Origin: an uncultured Flavobacteriales bacterium
Lineage (GTDB): Bacteria > Bacteroidota > Bacteroidia > Flavobacteriales_D > Sanyastnellaceae
Direction: 5' to 3'
Length of the DNA stretch: 37,619 bases
Assembly (NCBI GenBank): GCA_905478795.1
Contig: CAJQJX010000044.1
Coordinates: 1 to 37,619 of the forward strand
How positions within the stretch are numbered: position 1 is the stretch's first letter; the number at the start of each line of letters is the position of its first letter. Position numbers and translations under genes: made by a program. A model generated the notes under the pieces. It had not been told where the DNA came from. It was given only the letters and a program-made list of their open reading frames with translations, and made no database searches. Positions 1 to 8,727 of the stretch are shown here, piece by piece.

Positions 1-1227
1 GACCAACACATTCTCAACCGGTTGTCTTCGCTCGACAGGAGGGTTGGCTTCATACATCACCAGCTCAAATCTGTTCAAAGCGAATACGCGACCCAGGGTG
101 GAGGACTCCTTGCGGCCCATGGCCAACCGCTGCAAGCCTTGCAAGCCACCATATCTGATTTACAGGAAGCAGGGCATCATGTAGCCGCCGTTTATGCAAA
201 CCGCGATTACGCCCCCTACCCCGTACAACGCGATGCAGAAGTCGCAGCATGGTGCGCGTCCCAAGGGATTTCCTTTGAATTGCACGAAGACCATGTCATC
301 ATGCCGCCAGAAAGCGTGCTCAAAGACGATGGCACGCCCTACACTGTATTCACCCCATACAGCAAGAAATGGCACAAGGTCCTGGCATCCATGCCCGCTT
401 CACCATTGACCTCTGTGGACCCCTTGACCGAAGGCTCCTGGGCCAGCATTGATTCCAATGAAATCCCTACGTTGGAGAGCATGGGATTTGACACCGAAAG
501 TGGCAACCCTGAGGGCTGGGGCGCATTTGACCACCCCTTGAAGGCCATTACGGTGAAGGATTACGCTGAGATGCGGGATACCCCATCCGCAAAGGGCACC
601 ACCAGGATGAGCCTCCACCTGAGGTTTGGGACGGTATCGATCCGTACACTCGCTCGATTCGGGATGAAGCACAGCGACAAATGGTTGACCGAGCTGATCT
701 GGCGCGAATTTTACCAGGCCATCCTCCACCACTTCCCACACAGTGCCCGTGATGCGTTCAGGTCCAAATACGACCGCATTCCTTGGAGGCACGACGAAGA
801 AGGATTTGCAGCCTGGTGCGAAGGCCGCACAGGCTACCCCATGGTCGATGCAGGCATGCGCGAATTGAACGCGACGGGCTTTATGCACAACAGGGTGCGC
901 ATGGTCGTGGCCAGCTTCTTGTGCAAGCATCTGCTCATTGACTGGCGCTGGGGAGAGCGCTATTTCGCCGAAAAACTCCTCGACTTCGAGTTGGCTTCCA
1001 ACGTTGGGGGTTGGCAATGGGCTTCAGGAAGTGGTTGCGATGCTGCGCCCTACTTCAGGGTGTTCAACCCCGAAAGTCAAATGAAGAAGTTCGACCCCAA
1101 GGGCATTTATGTGAAGCGCTGGGTACCGGAATGGGACACCCCTTACTATGTGGCGCCCATTGTCGAACACAAGATGGCACGGCAAAGGGCCATTGACACC
1201 TACAAAGCCGCATTGGCCGAGGCTTAA
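1..1227 (+). CDS. phrB: Deoxyribodipyrimidine photolyase (class I), 5'-truncated by window edge
   Basis: Light-driven FAD enzyme that repairs cyclobutane pyrimidine dimers. The reading frame is open from base 1. A TTG at 22 falls inside the N-terminal photolyase domain, so the true start lies upstream of the window. About 408 codons are present out of a usual 430-480. The antenna-domain end (DRRVGFIHH) is followed by the FAD-binding helical domain, with WREFYQ, GYPMVDAGMREL, TGFMHNRVRM and the WQWASGSGCDAAPYFR block, which carries residues of the electron-transfer Trp chain and FAD pocket. The C-terminus with WVPEW and MARQRAI is intact. A cryptochrome-like sensor with the same fold cannot be fully excluded, but the motif spectrum is that of CPD class I enzymes. 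Confidence 0.93.
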   Translation, partial: DQHILNRLSSLDRRVGFIHHQLKSVQSEYATQGGGLLAAHGQPLQALQATISDLQEAGHHVAAVYANRDYAPYPVQRDAEVAAWCASQGISFELHEDHVIMPPESVLKDDGTPYTVFTPYSKKWHKVLASMPASPLTSVDPLTEGSWASIDSNEIPTLESMGFDTESGNPEGWGAFDHPLKAITVKDYAEMRDTPSAKGTTRMSLHLRFGTVSIRTLARFGMKHSDKWLTELIWREFYQAILHHFPHSARDAFRSKYDRIPWRHDEEGFAAWCEGRTGYPMVDAGMRELNATGFMHNRVRMVVASFLCKHLLIDWRWGERYFAEKLLDFELASNVGGWQWASGSGCDAAPYFRVFNPESQMKKFDPKGIYVKRWVPEWDTPYYVAPIVEHKMARQRAIDTYKAALAEA

Positions 1228-1236
1228 CTTGTGGGC

Positions 1237-2355
1237 ATGGAAGACCATGCCTCTTCTCCATTAGGAATGGACCGTCCGCTCAAGGGATTGCGCGTGGTGG
1301 AATTGGCTTCGGTATTGGCCGGGCCGCTTGCGGGAAGCTTTTTTGCAGAGCTCGGAGCTGAGGTCATCAAAGTGGAAAATCCGGCCACTGGCGGCGATGT
1401 CACCCGACAATGGCGTTCGGCAGATGAGCCCCTCGAAGGGCCAAGTGCCTACTACGTGGCCGCCAATGGCCCAAAGGAAGTCCGGATGCTCGACCTCAAA
1501 AAGGATGGGGATCAGGCTGCATTGAATGTGTTGCTGAGCGATGCAGACATCGTCTTACAGAATTTCAAACCCAGCGGTTTGGTGCGCCTAGGACTTGATC
1601 CGGAGGCCCTGGCCTTGCGCCACCCCCACCTCATCCATGTGCACCTCAAGGGCTTTTTATCCGATGCGAATCGGCCCGGATACGACATGGTGGTGCAAGC
1701 CGAAACAGGCTTTATGGCGATGAATGGCGCACCGGGCGGGGACCATTTTAGAATGCCCGTCGCCTTGATGGACGTGCTTGCTGCGCACCAAATGCGCTCG
1801 GCCGCCTTGCTCGCCCTGTGGCAGCGGGAACGGGATGGTCTGGGCAGCTACCTTGAAGTGTGGCTGGACGCATCGGGCTTGAGTGCTCTGGCGAATCGGG
1901 CCACTGAATACCTCGTGGTCGGACATGAACCGGCTGCCTTGGGGGCATTGCACCCTCAAATCGCACCCTATGGCGAGACATTTTGGTGCCGCTGTGGCGG
2001 TCAAATTGTGACGGCTGTGGGGAATGACCCTCAATTTCAGGCCCTGTGCGACTTGCTACACCGTCCTGAGTGGGGGAAAGACAAGCGGTTCTCTTCCAAC
2101 CCTGAGAGGGTGCAACACCGTTCAGTTTTGGCCCAGTTGATGGCACCTGCCTTTTTGGAACATTCGGCCGACTTCATTTTGGCGCAAGCCCTGGAGTGCG
2201 GCGTACCGCTCGGCCGGGTGAATCCGGTTTCAGCGGCATTACAAAGTGATTCAGGCAGGGCCATGACAGCCACCTTCGAAGCCGAAGGCCGCACCGTTCA
2301 GCATGTGCGCCAGGTGGCGTTTAAGATTCACCGCAACGGCAAACGCAGCACATAA
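1237..2355 (+). CDS. CaiB/BaiF family CoA-transferase
   Basis: Family III CoA-transferase, which moves CoA between carboxylic acids through an aspartyl-CoA intermediate; some members are alpha-methylacyl-CoA racemases. Seen: the N-terminal block PLKGLRVVELASVLAGP, then GAEVIKVENP, then GYDMVVQAETGFM, with the likely catalytic Asp in PVALMD about residue 179. Length (372 aa) is normal for the family. It begins 9 nt after the photolyase stop. In-frame starts are GTG 1231, ATG 1237 and ATG 1267; the conserved region begins right after 1267, so the last is also plausible. The 3' end overlaps the convergent transglycosylase gene by 28 bp. The substrate cannot be read from sequence. Confidence 0.87.
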   Translation: MEDHASSPLGMDRPLKGLRVVELASVLAGPLAGSFFAELGAEVIKVENPATGGDVTRQWRSADEPLEGPSAYYVAANGPKEVRMLDLKKDGDQAALNVLLSDADIVLQNFKPSGLVRLGLDPEALALRHPHLIHVHLKGFLSDANRPGYDMVVQAETGFMAMNGAPGGDHFRMPVALMDVLAAHQMRSAALLALWQRERDGLGSYLEVWLDASGLSALANRATEYLVVGHEPAALGALHPQIAPYGETFWCRCGGQIVTAVGNDPQFQALCDLLHRPEWGKDKRFSSNPERVQHRSVLAQLMAPAFLEHSADFILAQALECGVPLGRVNPVSAALQSDSGRAMTATFEAEGRTVQHVRQVAFKIHRNGKRST

Positions 2356-3242
2356 TACTGGTCATCGTCGATGGGCAACTTGCGCGACCTCAGCCAAGGG
2401 TTCAGTGTTTTGAGCGCATTGTAGCTGACCCCCATCCGCTGCGCCAACGCCGACAAGTCGTCGACTGAATCCACCAGCACCGTGTCCCTCGTTTCCAATG
2501 GAGCGTACCAGTCTTCGGCTTGGAGAACAAAACCGTGGGCCTCTGGATCCTCCATGACTTGTTTGGTGGCATACAGGCGATACACATAGCGGGCCGTTTC
2601 ATCGTTCAGCATGAGGTCCCAATAAGCCGCCCCGCCTTGCTCGTCCATGCGGCGGGACAGCCCCGACATGCCCATGTTGTAGCTGGCGGCAGCCAAGACC
2701 CAGTCCCCATATCGGCGGTGGGCCTTGTTGAGGTATGCGCATGCCGCGCGGGTGGCTTTTACAACGTGATAACGTTCGTCCACATCGCGGTCCACCCTCA
2801 ATCCAAACTCCTCTGCTGCGGGCTTCATGAACTGCCAGAACCCCCGTGCGTCCGACGGGGAGACGGCATTGGCAAGTCCTGATTCAATCACACTCAAGTA
2901 TTTAAAATCAACCGGAATCCCCGAATCGATCAAGATGGGCTCGATCACGGGAAACCACCTGCCTGATCGTTTGAGCGTTAGCAAACTGCTGCTGTGGCGA
3001 AAGGTTCCAATCAGCAGCTCCTTTTCCATGCGCTCCCTGACCCCCACACGTTCCAGCGGCAAAGGGGCGCCCGCAAATTGAAGTTCTTCTAGAATGGGGG
3101 GTGGACTTACCTGCTGGGGGTGATGGCCTGCGCCGGCCATTTCGGGACTTGATGGATGTACCGTCTCAGAATTGGTGAATAAGGCCACAGCCAATGATGC
3201 GACCGCCAAGCCGCCAAAAAAAATCGGTTTCCAAGGATTCAT
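2328..3242 (-). CDS. Membrane-anchored lytic transglycosylase with C-terminal LysM (MltD-like)
   Basis: Predicted to cleave the MurNAc-GlcNAc bond of peptidoglycan in the periplasm, forming 1,6-anhydro ends. Seen (304 aa): an N-terminal hydrophobic segment at about residues 8-23; an SLT domain from about 105 to 225 with the catalytic Glu in SVIESGLANAVSP (about E120), RGFWQFM and AAASYNMG; and a LysM-like module from about residue 258 (LSALAQRMGVSYNALKTLNPWL). ATG 3242 is preferred over the in-frame TTG 3251 because it leaves a 5-nt gap after the upstream stop rather than an overlap. It is the last gene of a three-gene operon after an export lipoprotein and RmlC, suggesting local wall opening for surface polysaccharide assembly (inference). 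Confidence 0.88.
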   Translation of the reverse strand: MNPWKPIFFGGLAVASLAVALFTNSETVHPSSPEMAGAGHHPQQVSPPPILEELQFAGAPLPLERVGVRERMEKELLIGTFRHSSSLLTLKRSGRWFPVIEPILIDSGIPVDFKYLSVIESGLANAVSPSDARGFWQFMKPAAEEFGLRVDRDVDERYHVVKATRAACAYLNKAHRRYGDWVLAAASYNMGMSGLSRRMDEQGGAAYWDLMLNDETARYVYRLYATKQVMEDPEAHGFVLQAEDWYAPLETRDTVLVDSVDDLSALAQRMGVSYNALKTLNPWLRSRKLPIDDDQYYVLRLPLR

Positions 3243-3247
3243 GGCCT

Positions 3248-3808
3248 TCAAGAAAAGGGTGACTGGAAATCAGCAAAAGACGGTGCCTTCACGTCTTTTT
3301 CTGAAAGTAGCGGCGCCGTGGTTCCCCAGTCAATGTTGAGGTCAGGATCGTTCCACAACAGCGAACCCTCGTGATTTGGGCTGTACACCTCGGTGCACTT
3401 GTAACAGAACACGGTATTGGGCTCCAAGGTCAAGAAACCGTGGGCAAAACCCTCGGGAATCCAGAACTGCCAGCGGTTCTCTTCACTGAGCAGCGCTGTT
3501 TGGTGCTGGCCATAGGTCGGAGAGCCCTTGCGTAAATCAACGGCCACATCAAGGGCCGCTCCTCGGGCCACACGCACGAGCTTGCCTTGGGCGCGGTCGG
3601 GGACTTGAAAATGCAGACCCCGCAAAACTCCCGTACCTGAAACCGACTCGTTGTCCTGAACGAACTGGACCTGACTTCCGATGGCCTCCTCGAAATGCGC
3701 CTGTCGCCAGGTCTCCGAAAAATGGCCCCGGTCGTCTCCAAACCGCCTTGGACGGACCATCAATGGACCATCAATGGGGCCGCGCTGCAATTCCAATGGA
3801 TGTGCCAT
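3248..3808 (-). CDS. rfbC: dTDP-4-dehydrorhamnose 3,5-epimerase (RmlC)
   Basis: Cytosolic cupin epimerase in dTDP-L-rhamnose synthesis; inverts C3 and C5 of dTDP-4-keto-6-deoxyglucose. Seen (186 aa, normal length): DDRGHFSETW near the start, QDNESVSGTGVLRGLHFQ with the catalytic His, a VAVDLRKGSPTYGQ strand, IPEGFAHGF, and YKCTEVYSP with the tyrosine typical of the active site. It lies 5 nt after the Wza-like gene and 5 nt before the transglycosylase. The other rhamnose genes (rmlA, B, D) are not in this window, so the pathway must be completed elsewhere. Related 3- or 5-epimerases cannot be told apart with full certainty. Confidence 0.93.
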   Translation of the reverse strand: MAHPLELQRGPIDGPLMVRPRRFGDDRGHFSETWRQAHFEEAIGSQVQFVQDNESVSGTGVLRGLHFQVPDRAQGKLVRVARGAALDVAVDLRKGSPTYGQHQTALLSEENRWQFWIPEGFAHGFLTLEPNTVFCYKCTEVYSPNHEGSLLWNDPDLNIDWGTTAPLLSEKDVKAPSFADFQSPFS

Positions 3809-3813
3809 GTCGT

Positions 3814-4629
3814 TTAGTTGCCGTTCAGCACAGAGATCAACGCTATAAAACTGCTCACCGTGGTGATCAGGCTCAAAACAGGTCCGATGTCTGCCAGCAC
3901 TTCCTGGGCGTATTGAGGGAGCGGCTCCACATAGATGATGTCTCCTGCCTGCACGGTAGTGTTGGCGAACTTAATCCCCTCAATGGTGGAGAGGTCCAGT
4001 TGGTAGATGGCCTGTCCTTCCGCACTGCGGCGGATCAACTTGACATTGCGGGCATCGCCACGGGCACGGATGCCTCCGCTCAGCGCCAGCACCTCCAACA
4101 GGCTCGTATTGGGGTTGACCAATGGCACCACCGACGCAACGCCTGCCTCTCCAGGGAAGACCAACACCCGCTGGTTGGTCACTTCCAAAAGGGCCAATGG
4201 AGCAACGTAGTACTTGTTGAACTCTTTTTCCAAAAAAGTCTCGGCCTCGTCGATGTTGAGCCCGGCCAATTTTACCGCCCCCAATTCGGGCAATTCTACC
4301 GTTCCATCAGGCCGCACCTCATAAATGAAACTTGAGTTACCTGCCAACAATTGCTGCTGGTTTCCACCACCATTGTTGCCCCCGGCGCTTCCGGCCCTCG
4401 CTCCCGCTGTCACGGACAGTAACCGCTCCCCCTGATTGGAAAACAATTGGAAGCGCAGCAAATCATTGGGTGCGATGCGGTAGTTCACATCGGAAATGGG
4501 ATTATACGCATCAAAAACAAAGTCCGAAGGCGTGCGGAACATGATGTTCCTGTTGATGGTGCAACCAGCTGCCAAGGTGGCCACAACAGCGAAGGCTACA
4601 AGGCGTGTAAACAACTGAGAAATGCTCAT
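3814..4629 (-). CDS. Polysaccharide biosynthesis/export lipoprotein (Wza-like)
   Basis: Outer-membrane or periplasmic auxiliary protein for capsule or exopolysaccharide export. Seen (271 aa): a lipoprotein signal peptide ending in LAAGC (lipidated Cys about residue 23), a polysaccharide export domain beginning YRIAPNDLLRFQLF and continuing through YEVRPDGTVELPELG, an SLBB-like part (GGIRARGDARNVKLIRR), and a hydrophobic C-terminal tail (VLSLITTVSSFIALISVL). The start at ATG 4629 is chosen over an upstream in-frame start at 4686 because it gives a proper signal peptide and lies 4 nt after a good promoter element. It is the first gene of the operon with rfbC and the transglycosylase. A Gly/Asn/Gln-rich insert about 80-100 is low complexity. 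Confidence 0.9.
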   Translation of the reverse strand: MSISQLFTRLVAFAVVATLAAGCTINRNIMFRTPSDFVFDAYNPISDVNYRIAPNDLLRFQLFSNQGERLLSVTAGARAGSAGGNNGGGNQQQLLAGNSSFIYEVRPDGTVELPELGAVKLAGLNIDEAETFLEKEFNKYYVAPLALLEVTNQRVLVFPGEAGVASVVPLVNPNTSLLEVLALSGGIRARGDARNVKLIRRSAEGQAIYQLDLSTIEGIKFANTTVQAGDIIYVEPLPQYAQEVLADIGPVLSLITTVSSFIALISVLNGN

Positions 4630-4633
4630 TGAG

Positions 4634-4661
4634 CGAAAATACACCGATGAACGGCGTCCAA
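4634..4661 (-). promoter_or_regulatory. Promoter of the Wza-like operon
   Basis: On the minus strand, TTG (4661-4659), a 17-nt spacer, then TATTTTCG (4641-4634). This matches the Bacteroidota form TTG-N17-23-TAnnTTTG with one change. Only 4 nt separate it from ATG 4629, so the transcript would have almost no 5' leader. Confidence 0.6.
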
Positions 4662-4662
4662 C

Positions 4663-4686
4663 ATTGTCCAAAACCGGATTGTCCAA
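4663..4686. repeat. Tandem direct repeat ATTGTCCAA between divergent promoters
   Basis: Two exact copies of ATTGTCCAA start 15 nt apart (4663-4671 and 4678-4686); a shorter GTCCAA copy (4656-4661) lies just beside them. They overlap the upstream elements of both divergent promoters, where an operator could act on both. Confidence 0.45.
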
Positions 4687-4695
4687 GTATTTTCA
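4664..4695 (+). promoter_or_regulatory. Promoter of the GNAT-mltG pair
   Basis: TTG (4664-4666), a 21-nt spacer, then TATTTTCA (4688-4695), 5 nt before ATG 4701. It is divergent from, and interleaved with, the Wza-like promoter. The box differs from TAnnTTTG at the last two positions, so support is moderate. Confidence 0.5.
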
Positions 4696-4700
4696 CCGCT

Positions 4701-5240
4701 ATGGCCCTTTCCCAAGATTTGCTCCGCAATGGTCCTACCCGACTCCGCACCTTGGAGCCAGAGGATGTCGATTGGATGATGCGTTGGGAAAACGCACCCG
4801 AACATTGGCAAGTCAGTGGAACCCTCGCGCCATACTCCCGTGCCGCTTTGGAAGCGCTGTGCCATGGCCACCAGGATGTCTATACCGCAGGGCAGCTGAG
4901 GTGGGTCATTGAAGAACGGGGCAAGCCCATAGGGGCCGTTGACCTCTATGAGTTCTCCGCCCTCCATCAGCGCTCAGGCATTGGCATCCTGATCGACCCC
5001 GCACACCGGGGAAAGGGATCAGCCGGCCGCGCCCTGGCCATTGCGGTCGCGCACGCCGAAGCCGTGCTGCTCTTGAGGGGACTCCACGCCCAAGTGCACG
5101 CCCACAATGGGGCCAGCCTTCAACTCTTTGGATCTGGGGGATTTGAAGAGATTGGCCGTTTCAAGGACTGGACCCGCACCCAAGAAGGATGGCACGACGC
5201 CGTGCTGTTCCAACGCAACTTTATCCCGCAAGACACATGA
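4701..5240 (+). CDS. GNAT family N-acetyltransferase (RimJ/SpeG-like)
   Basis: Transfers acetyl from acetyl-CoA to an amine. Seen (179 aa): RLRTLEPEDVDWMMRWEN at the start as in RimJ/RimL/SpeG-type enzymes; IGAVDLYEF; GIGILIDPAHRGKGSAGRAL with the CoA-pyrophosphate loop; and AQVHAHNGASLQLFGSGGFEEIGRFKDW, the usual Asn/Leu block. ATG 4701 is selected because the domain starts right there and a promoter-like element lies 5 nt upstream; in-frame ATG 4647 and TTG 4629 would place it inside the promoter. It is coupled to mltG by an ATGA overlap. Substrate (polyamine, protein N-terminus or other) is not determinable. Confidence 0.88.
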   Translation: MALSQDLLRNGPTRLRTLEPEDVDWMMRWENAPEHWQVSGTLAPYSRAALEALCHGHQDVYTAGQLRWVIEERGKPIGAVDLYEFSALHQRSGIGILIDPAHRGKGSAGRALAIAVAHAEAVLLLRGLHAQVHAHNGASLQLFGSGGFEEIGRFKDWTRTQEGWHDAVLFQRNFIPQDT

Positions 5241-6274
5241 AGGGCCGCGGACCATGGATGCTTCGGGCTTTTGCCGCAGTGTGCCTCATTGCGGCGGCGG
5301 CGGGTATTTGGGGGTGGAATACGGCATTCCGGCCGAATTCATTGGCGGCCGATGGCCGGTTTGTCTTGAAATCAAAATCCTCCACTGACAGCACCATTCA
5401 GCAGCTGTTCGATGACGGCCGTATCCGCGATGCAAGTTCCTTTCAGCGGTATTTGAGTTGGAGGGGATGGGACCACAACGGAGGACTCCGCCCTGGTCGC
5501 TACATGATTCCGGAGGGCTTGGACAACCGTGGGCTGGCCAGGCTGTTGCGCTCGGGGGCGAGAGAGGCCGTTCGGGTCCGCTTCAACGCTACTCGCCTTC
5601 CGGAAGAGGTGGCCGAATCCATATCCGATCAAATGGCACTTGAACAAGCCGCCATTCTCGCCGCCATGACCGACCCTCTGACCGCCGCGCGCAATGGCAC
5701 AGACGTGGAGGGCTTCAGAACGCGCTTTATCCCCAACACCTATGAAGTCTGGTACGACATGTCTGCTACAGACCTAGTGGACCGCATGGTGAAGGAGTGG
5801 AAAAAATGGTGGTCTTTGGAGCGGCGCGCTCAAGCAGAAGCCAAGGGGCTAACGCCAGAAGAAGCCGGCATCTTGGCCTCCATCGTCAAATCTGAAACCT
5901 CCCGTTTGGACGAAGCCCCTACGGTAGCGGGGTTGTACCTCAACCGGCTGCGCCGTGGCATGCGCCTTCAAGCGGATCCCACCCTGATTTATGCGCTGGG
6001 TGACTTTTCCATTCGGCGGGTGCTGAACGTCCACCGGGAAGTGGACAGCCCTTACAACACATACAAGTACCCAGGACTTCCACCTGGGCCCATCAATTAT
6101 CCTGAGCCCGCCTATCTCGAAGCTGTGCTCAACGCTGAGGAACACGGCTACATTTTCATGTGCGCTCGAGAAGACTTCAGCGGATATCATGCTTTTGCAA
6201 AAACGAACAAAGAACACGAGCGCAATGCGCGGCGTTATCGAAGGGCCTTGGATCGACAAGGCGTCTACAAATGA
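5237..6274 (+). CDS. mltG: Endolytic murein transglycosylase MltG
   Basis: Inner-membrane lytic transglycosylase thought to terminate glycan strand elongation. Seen (345 aa): a short cytoplasmic N-terminus and one membrane segment about residues 8-26; a LysM-like region with RPGRYMIPEGLDNRGLARLL; and the YceG/MltG catalytic domain with EAGILASIVKSETSRLDEAPTVAGLYLNR, the family's catalytic Glu being in KSET. It then has LQADPTLIYALG, SPYNTYKYPGLPPGPI and the C-terminal GYHAFAKTNKEHERN. The start ATG 5237 overlaps the acetyltransferase stop (ATGA), so the two are translated together. Confidence 0.94.
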   Translation: MKGRGPWMLRAFAAVCLIAAAAGIWGWNTAFRPNSLAADGRFVLKSKSSTDSTIQQLFDDGRIRDASSFQRYLSWRGWDHNGGLRPGRYMIPEGLDNRGLARLLRSGAREAVRVRFNATRLPEEVAESISDQMALEQAAILAAMTDPLTAARNGTDVEGFRTRFIPNTYEVWYDMSATDLVDRMVKEWKKWWSLERRAQAEAKGLTPEEAGILASIVKSETSRLDEAPTVAGLYLNRLRRGMRLQADPTLIYALGDFSIRRVLNVHREVDSPYNTYKYPGLPPGPINYPEPAYLEAVLNAEEHGYIFMCAREDFSGYHAFAKTNKEHERNARRYRRALDRQGVYK

Positions 6275-6300
6275 CCTCACCAATGCCTCCTAGCAGGTTG

Positions 6301-6308
6301 TAATTTTG
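6301..6308 (+). promoter_or_regulatory. TAATTTTG promoter box of the DUF5916 gene
   Basis: An exact TAnnTTTG element 7 nt before ATG 6316 (spacer CAGCTTC), implying a leaderless or nearly leaderless mRNA. No convincing TTG at the expected -33 distance. Confidence 0.5.
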
Positions 6309-6315
6309 CAGCTTC

Positions 6316-8724
6316 ATGCAGCTGTCGGCTTCGTCCTTACTTCCGTCTACTCTGGCCATCGTCGTATTGGCTTTCGGCACTTTTGGGGACAACGCCTCAG
6401 CCCAAGAATGGCCTACCCACCTGCCACGCAAACCCGTGGCTGACGCCGTCCGCGTTTCAGAACAGTCCATCTTCATCGATGGAGACCTCAACGAAGACGC
6501 CTGGCAATCCATTGTCCCAGAGACAGATCTCCACGAATTCAAACCCGTTCCTTTTGCCAACCCCCGCCAGCGCACTGAAGTGCGCTTCGCTTTTGATGAC
6601 CGTGCGCTGTACATCGGAGCGCGCATGTGGGACACCGCACCTGACAGCATCCTGCATCAACTCGTCCAACGCGATGGCGGAGGCAACACCGATGTATTTG
6701 GTATTTGGTTCAATTGTTTTGACGATGGTGTAAACGGGGTGCGCTTCTCGGTCACCCCGGACGGCGTCCAATCCGATGAATTGCTCACGACCGATGGTTC
6801 GGATGGCAGTTGGAACGCTGTTTGGCAGTCTGAATGCCGCATTGATGAGAACGGGTGGACCGCCGAGTTCGCTCTGCCCTGGTCCGTCTTTCGCTTTGCC
6901 GACAAGGGAGACGCCGAGCAGCAATGGGGCATGAATTTCTACCGCTACATCCGCCGCTACCGCTCCGATTATGTCTGGCGCGCCATGGATCCGAATCAGG
7001 AAGGCTTGATGAACCAAGGGGGGCTTTTGAGCGGCATCCGCGGCATTACGCCTCCACCCCGTTTTAGCTTGTATCCGTATGCGAGCACCTACGTCAATGC
7101 CGAAGATGGCGCGACCAATGTGGCCGTCAATGGAGGCCTGGACCTGAAAGTGGGAATGGGTGAAGCCTTCACCTTGGACATGACCTTGGTTCCGGACTTC
7201 GGCCAAGTCGTCGCCGACAACCTTGTACTCAACTTGAGCCCCTATGAGGTGCGCTTCAACGAGAACCGTCAATTCTTCACTGAGGGAACGGAGCTGTTCA
7301 ATAAGACAAGGAATTTCTACAGCAGGCGTGTCGGTGCTGGGGAGCAGTTGCTGAACGCCTCCAAGGTCACCGGCCGAACATCTGCCGGCACAGGATTGGG
7401 TCTACTCAATGCCATTTCTCAGGATGGCAATGGGTCCCTCACCGATTTTTCCGTGGCCGTATTGGATCAGAACCTGCCCAACAATGGCTTCGTCGCCATC
7501 CAAAGCGGACAGGTCATCAGGGAAGGTGACCGGCGTGACGACTGGGTGGGCAGCGCTGCATTTGAAGTGCGGGACTCACTTCAGCGCTGGTCGCTTTCCG
7601 GCCAAACTGGTGTCAACCGCCGCTCCGACCTCAACAGCGGAGAGGGAGAAGGACATGGATGGGGCTTGGAAATCAGCCGCATCAAAGGAAGGCTGCAGTG
7701 GACCGCGGGGCATTACACCGAAACACCGGAATACGACCCCAACGCCATCGGATTCCTGTCGGCCCCAAATGCAGCGGTGGACTATGGGCGCGTCGAATAC
7801 CGCATTCCAAGGCCCTTTGAGGTGATGGGCATCGGCTTCAACCGCATGTCGTGGGAACTCAATGCAACACGTGAATTGCTGCACACCCCGCGCTCCTTTG
7901 TGAGCATGGAGTACGACTTGGAGTGGCGGTTGTTCCTCGCCAGTTTCGACTTCATCAAATTCGGTGCTACGACCATGCCCTACGATGGCCGTGATTATTT
8001 CGCGCCCCGACTTGAAGACCGTTTCTGGCAGGTTCCCAAGTGGTGGTCTTGGGACGCGTTCATGAGCACGGATTACAGGCGAGAGTTTGCCCTGGACATT
8101 GGCACTTGGAATGCCGGAGGGGTATTGTATCCCGATTGGAAGGAACGGAACTTCAGGATTGAGCCCATCTGGCGGCCCAACGACCATTTCCGAATCAGCC
8201 ACGTCTACAGCCACCAAGACAAATTCAACGAGCGCGGATGGTCGGCATTGGTGGATTCGTTGCCGAATGGCACGTCATTGGGGGAAACCAAAAGCCTTTG
8301 GGCCAAGCGAAACAATTACTCGCGCACCCATGTCCTCAACGCCTCCTATGTCATAGACAACCGCAAAGGGATCACCTTCCGCTTGCGCCATTACTGGAGC
8401 CGTGTGGAAAATGGCAGCTTCTACTTTTTGCGCGAGGACGGGCTGCTTGAACCCACCAACGACATTGCACTTTCCGATGAGGGAACCTCGCCGTACGACA
8501 TCAGCTACAACGCTTGGTCCATTGACTGTGTCTTCCGGTGGATTTTTGCACCGGGGAGTGAGCTGTCTGTGGTCTGGAAGAATTTGCTGGAGAGCCAGGG
8601 CGATATGTTGCCGGACACCTATGCAGAAAACATCGAGGACGTGCTGCGCGTGCCCCACCGCAACAGCTTTTCGATCAAAGCCATCTACTTCTTGGACTAC
8701 GCCGACCTCACGGGGCGAAGGTGA
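6316..8724 (+). CDS. DUF5916 outer-membrane protein with N-terminal CBM9-like domain
   Basis: Seen (802 aa): a signal peptide (hydrophobic about residues 8-22, then DNASAQ); a carbohydrate-binding-like beta domain about 45-230 (SIFIDGDLNEDAWQSI, VRFAFDDRALYIGARMWD, WTAEFALPWSVFRF); and a long DUF5916 region with ADNLVLNLSPYEVRFNENRQFFTEG and strands of alternating pattern ending FSIKAIYFLDY, as expected for an outer-membrane beta-barrel. DUF5916 proteins are widespread in Bacteroidota and not well understood. The gene follows mltG by 41 nt but has its own promoter box, and ends 3 nt from the convergent M23 peptidase gene. Confidence 0.9.
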   Translation: MQLSASSLLPSTLAIVVLAFGTFGDNASAQEWPTHLPRKPVADAVRVSEQSIFIDGDLNEDAWQSIVPETDLHEFKPVPFANPRQRTEVRFAFDDRALYIGARMWDTAPDSILHQLVQRDGGGNTDVFGIWFNCFDDGVNGVRFSVTPDGVQSDELLTTDGSDGSWNAVWQSECRIDENGWTAEFALPWSVFRFADKGDAEQQWGMNFYRYIRRYRSDYVWRAMDPNQEGLMNQGGLLSGIRGITPPPRFSLYPYASTYVNAEDGATNVAVNGGLDLKVGMGEAFTLDMTLVPDFGQVVADNLVLNLSPYEVRFNENRQFFTEGTELFNKTRNFYSRRVGAGEQLLNASKVTGRTSAGTGLGLLNAISQDGNGSLTDFSVAVLDQNLPNNGFVAIQSGQVIREGDRRDDWVGSAAFEVRDSLQRWSLSGQTGVNRRSDLNSGEGEGHGWGLEISRIKGRLQWTAGHYTETPEYDPNAIGFLSAPNAAVDYGRVEYRIPRPFEVMGIGFNRMSWELNATRELLHTPRSFVSMEYDLEWRLFLASFDFIKFGATTMPYDGRDYFAPRLEDRFWQVPKWWSWDAFMSTDYRREFALDIGTWNAGGVLYPDWKERNFRIEPIWRPNDHFRISHVYSHQDKFNERGWSALVDSLPNGTSLGETKSLWAKRNNYSRTHVLNASYVIDNRKGITFRLRHYWSRVENGSFYFLREDGLLEPTNDIALSDEGTSPYDISYNAWSIDCVFRWIFAPGSELSVVWKNLLESQGDMLPDTYAENIEDVLRVPHRNSFSIKAIYFLDYADLTGRR

Positions 8725-8727
8725 ATG

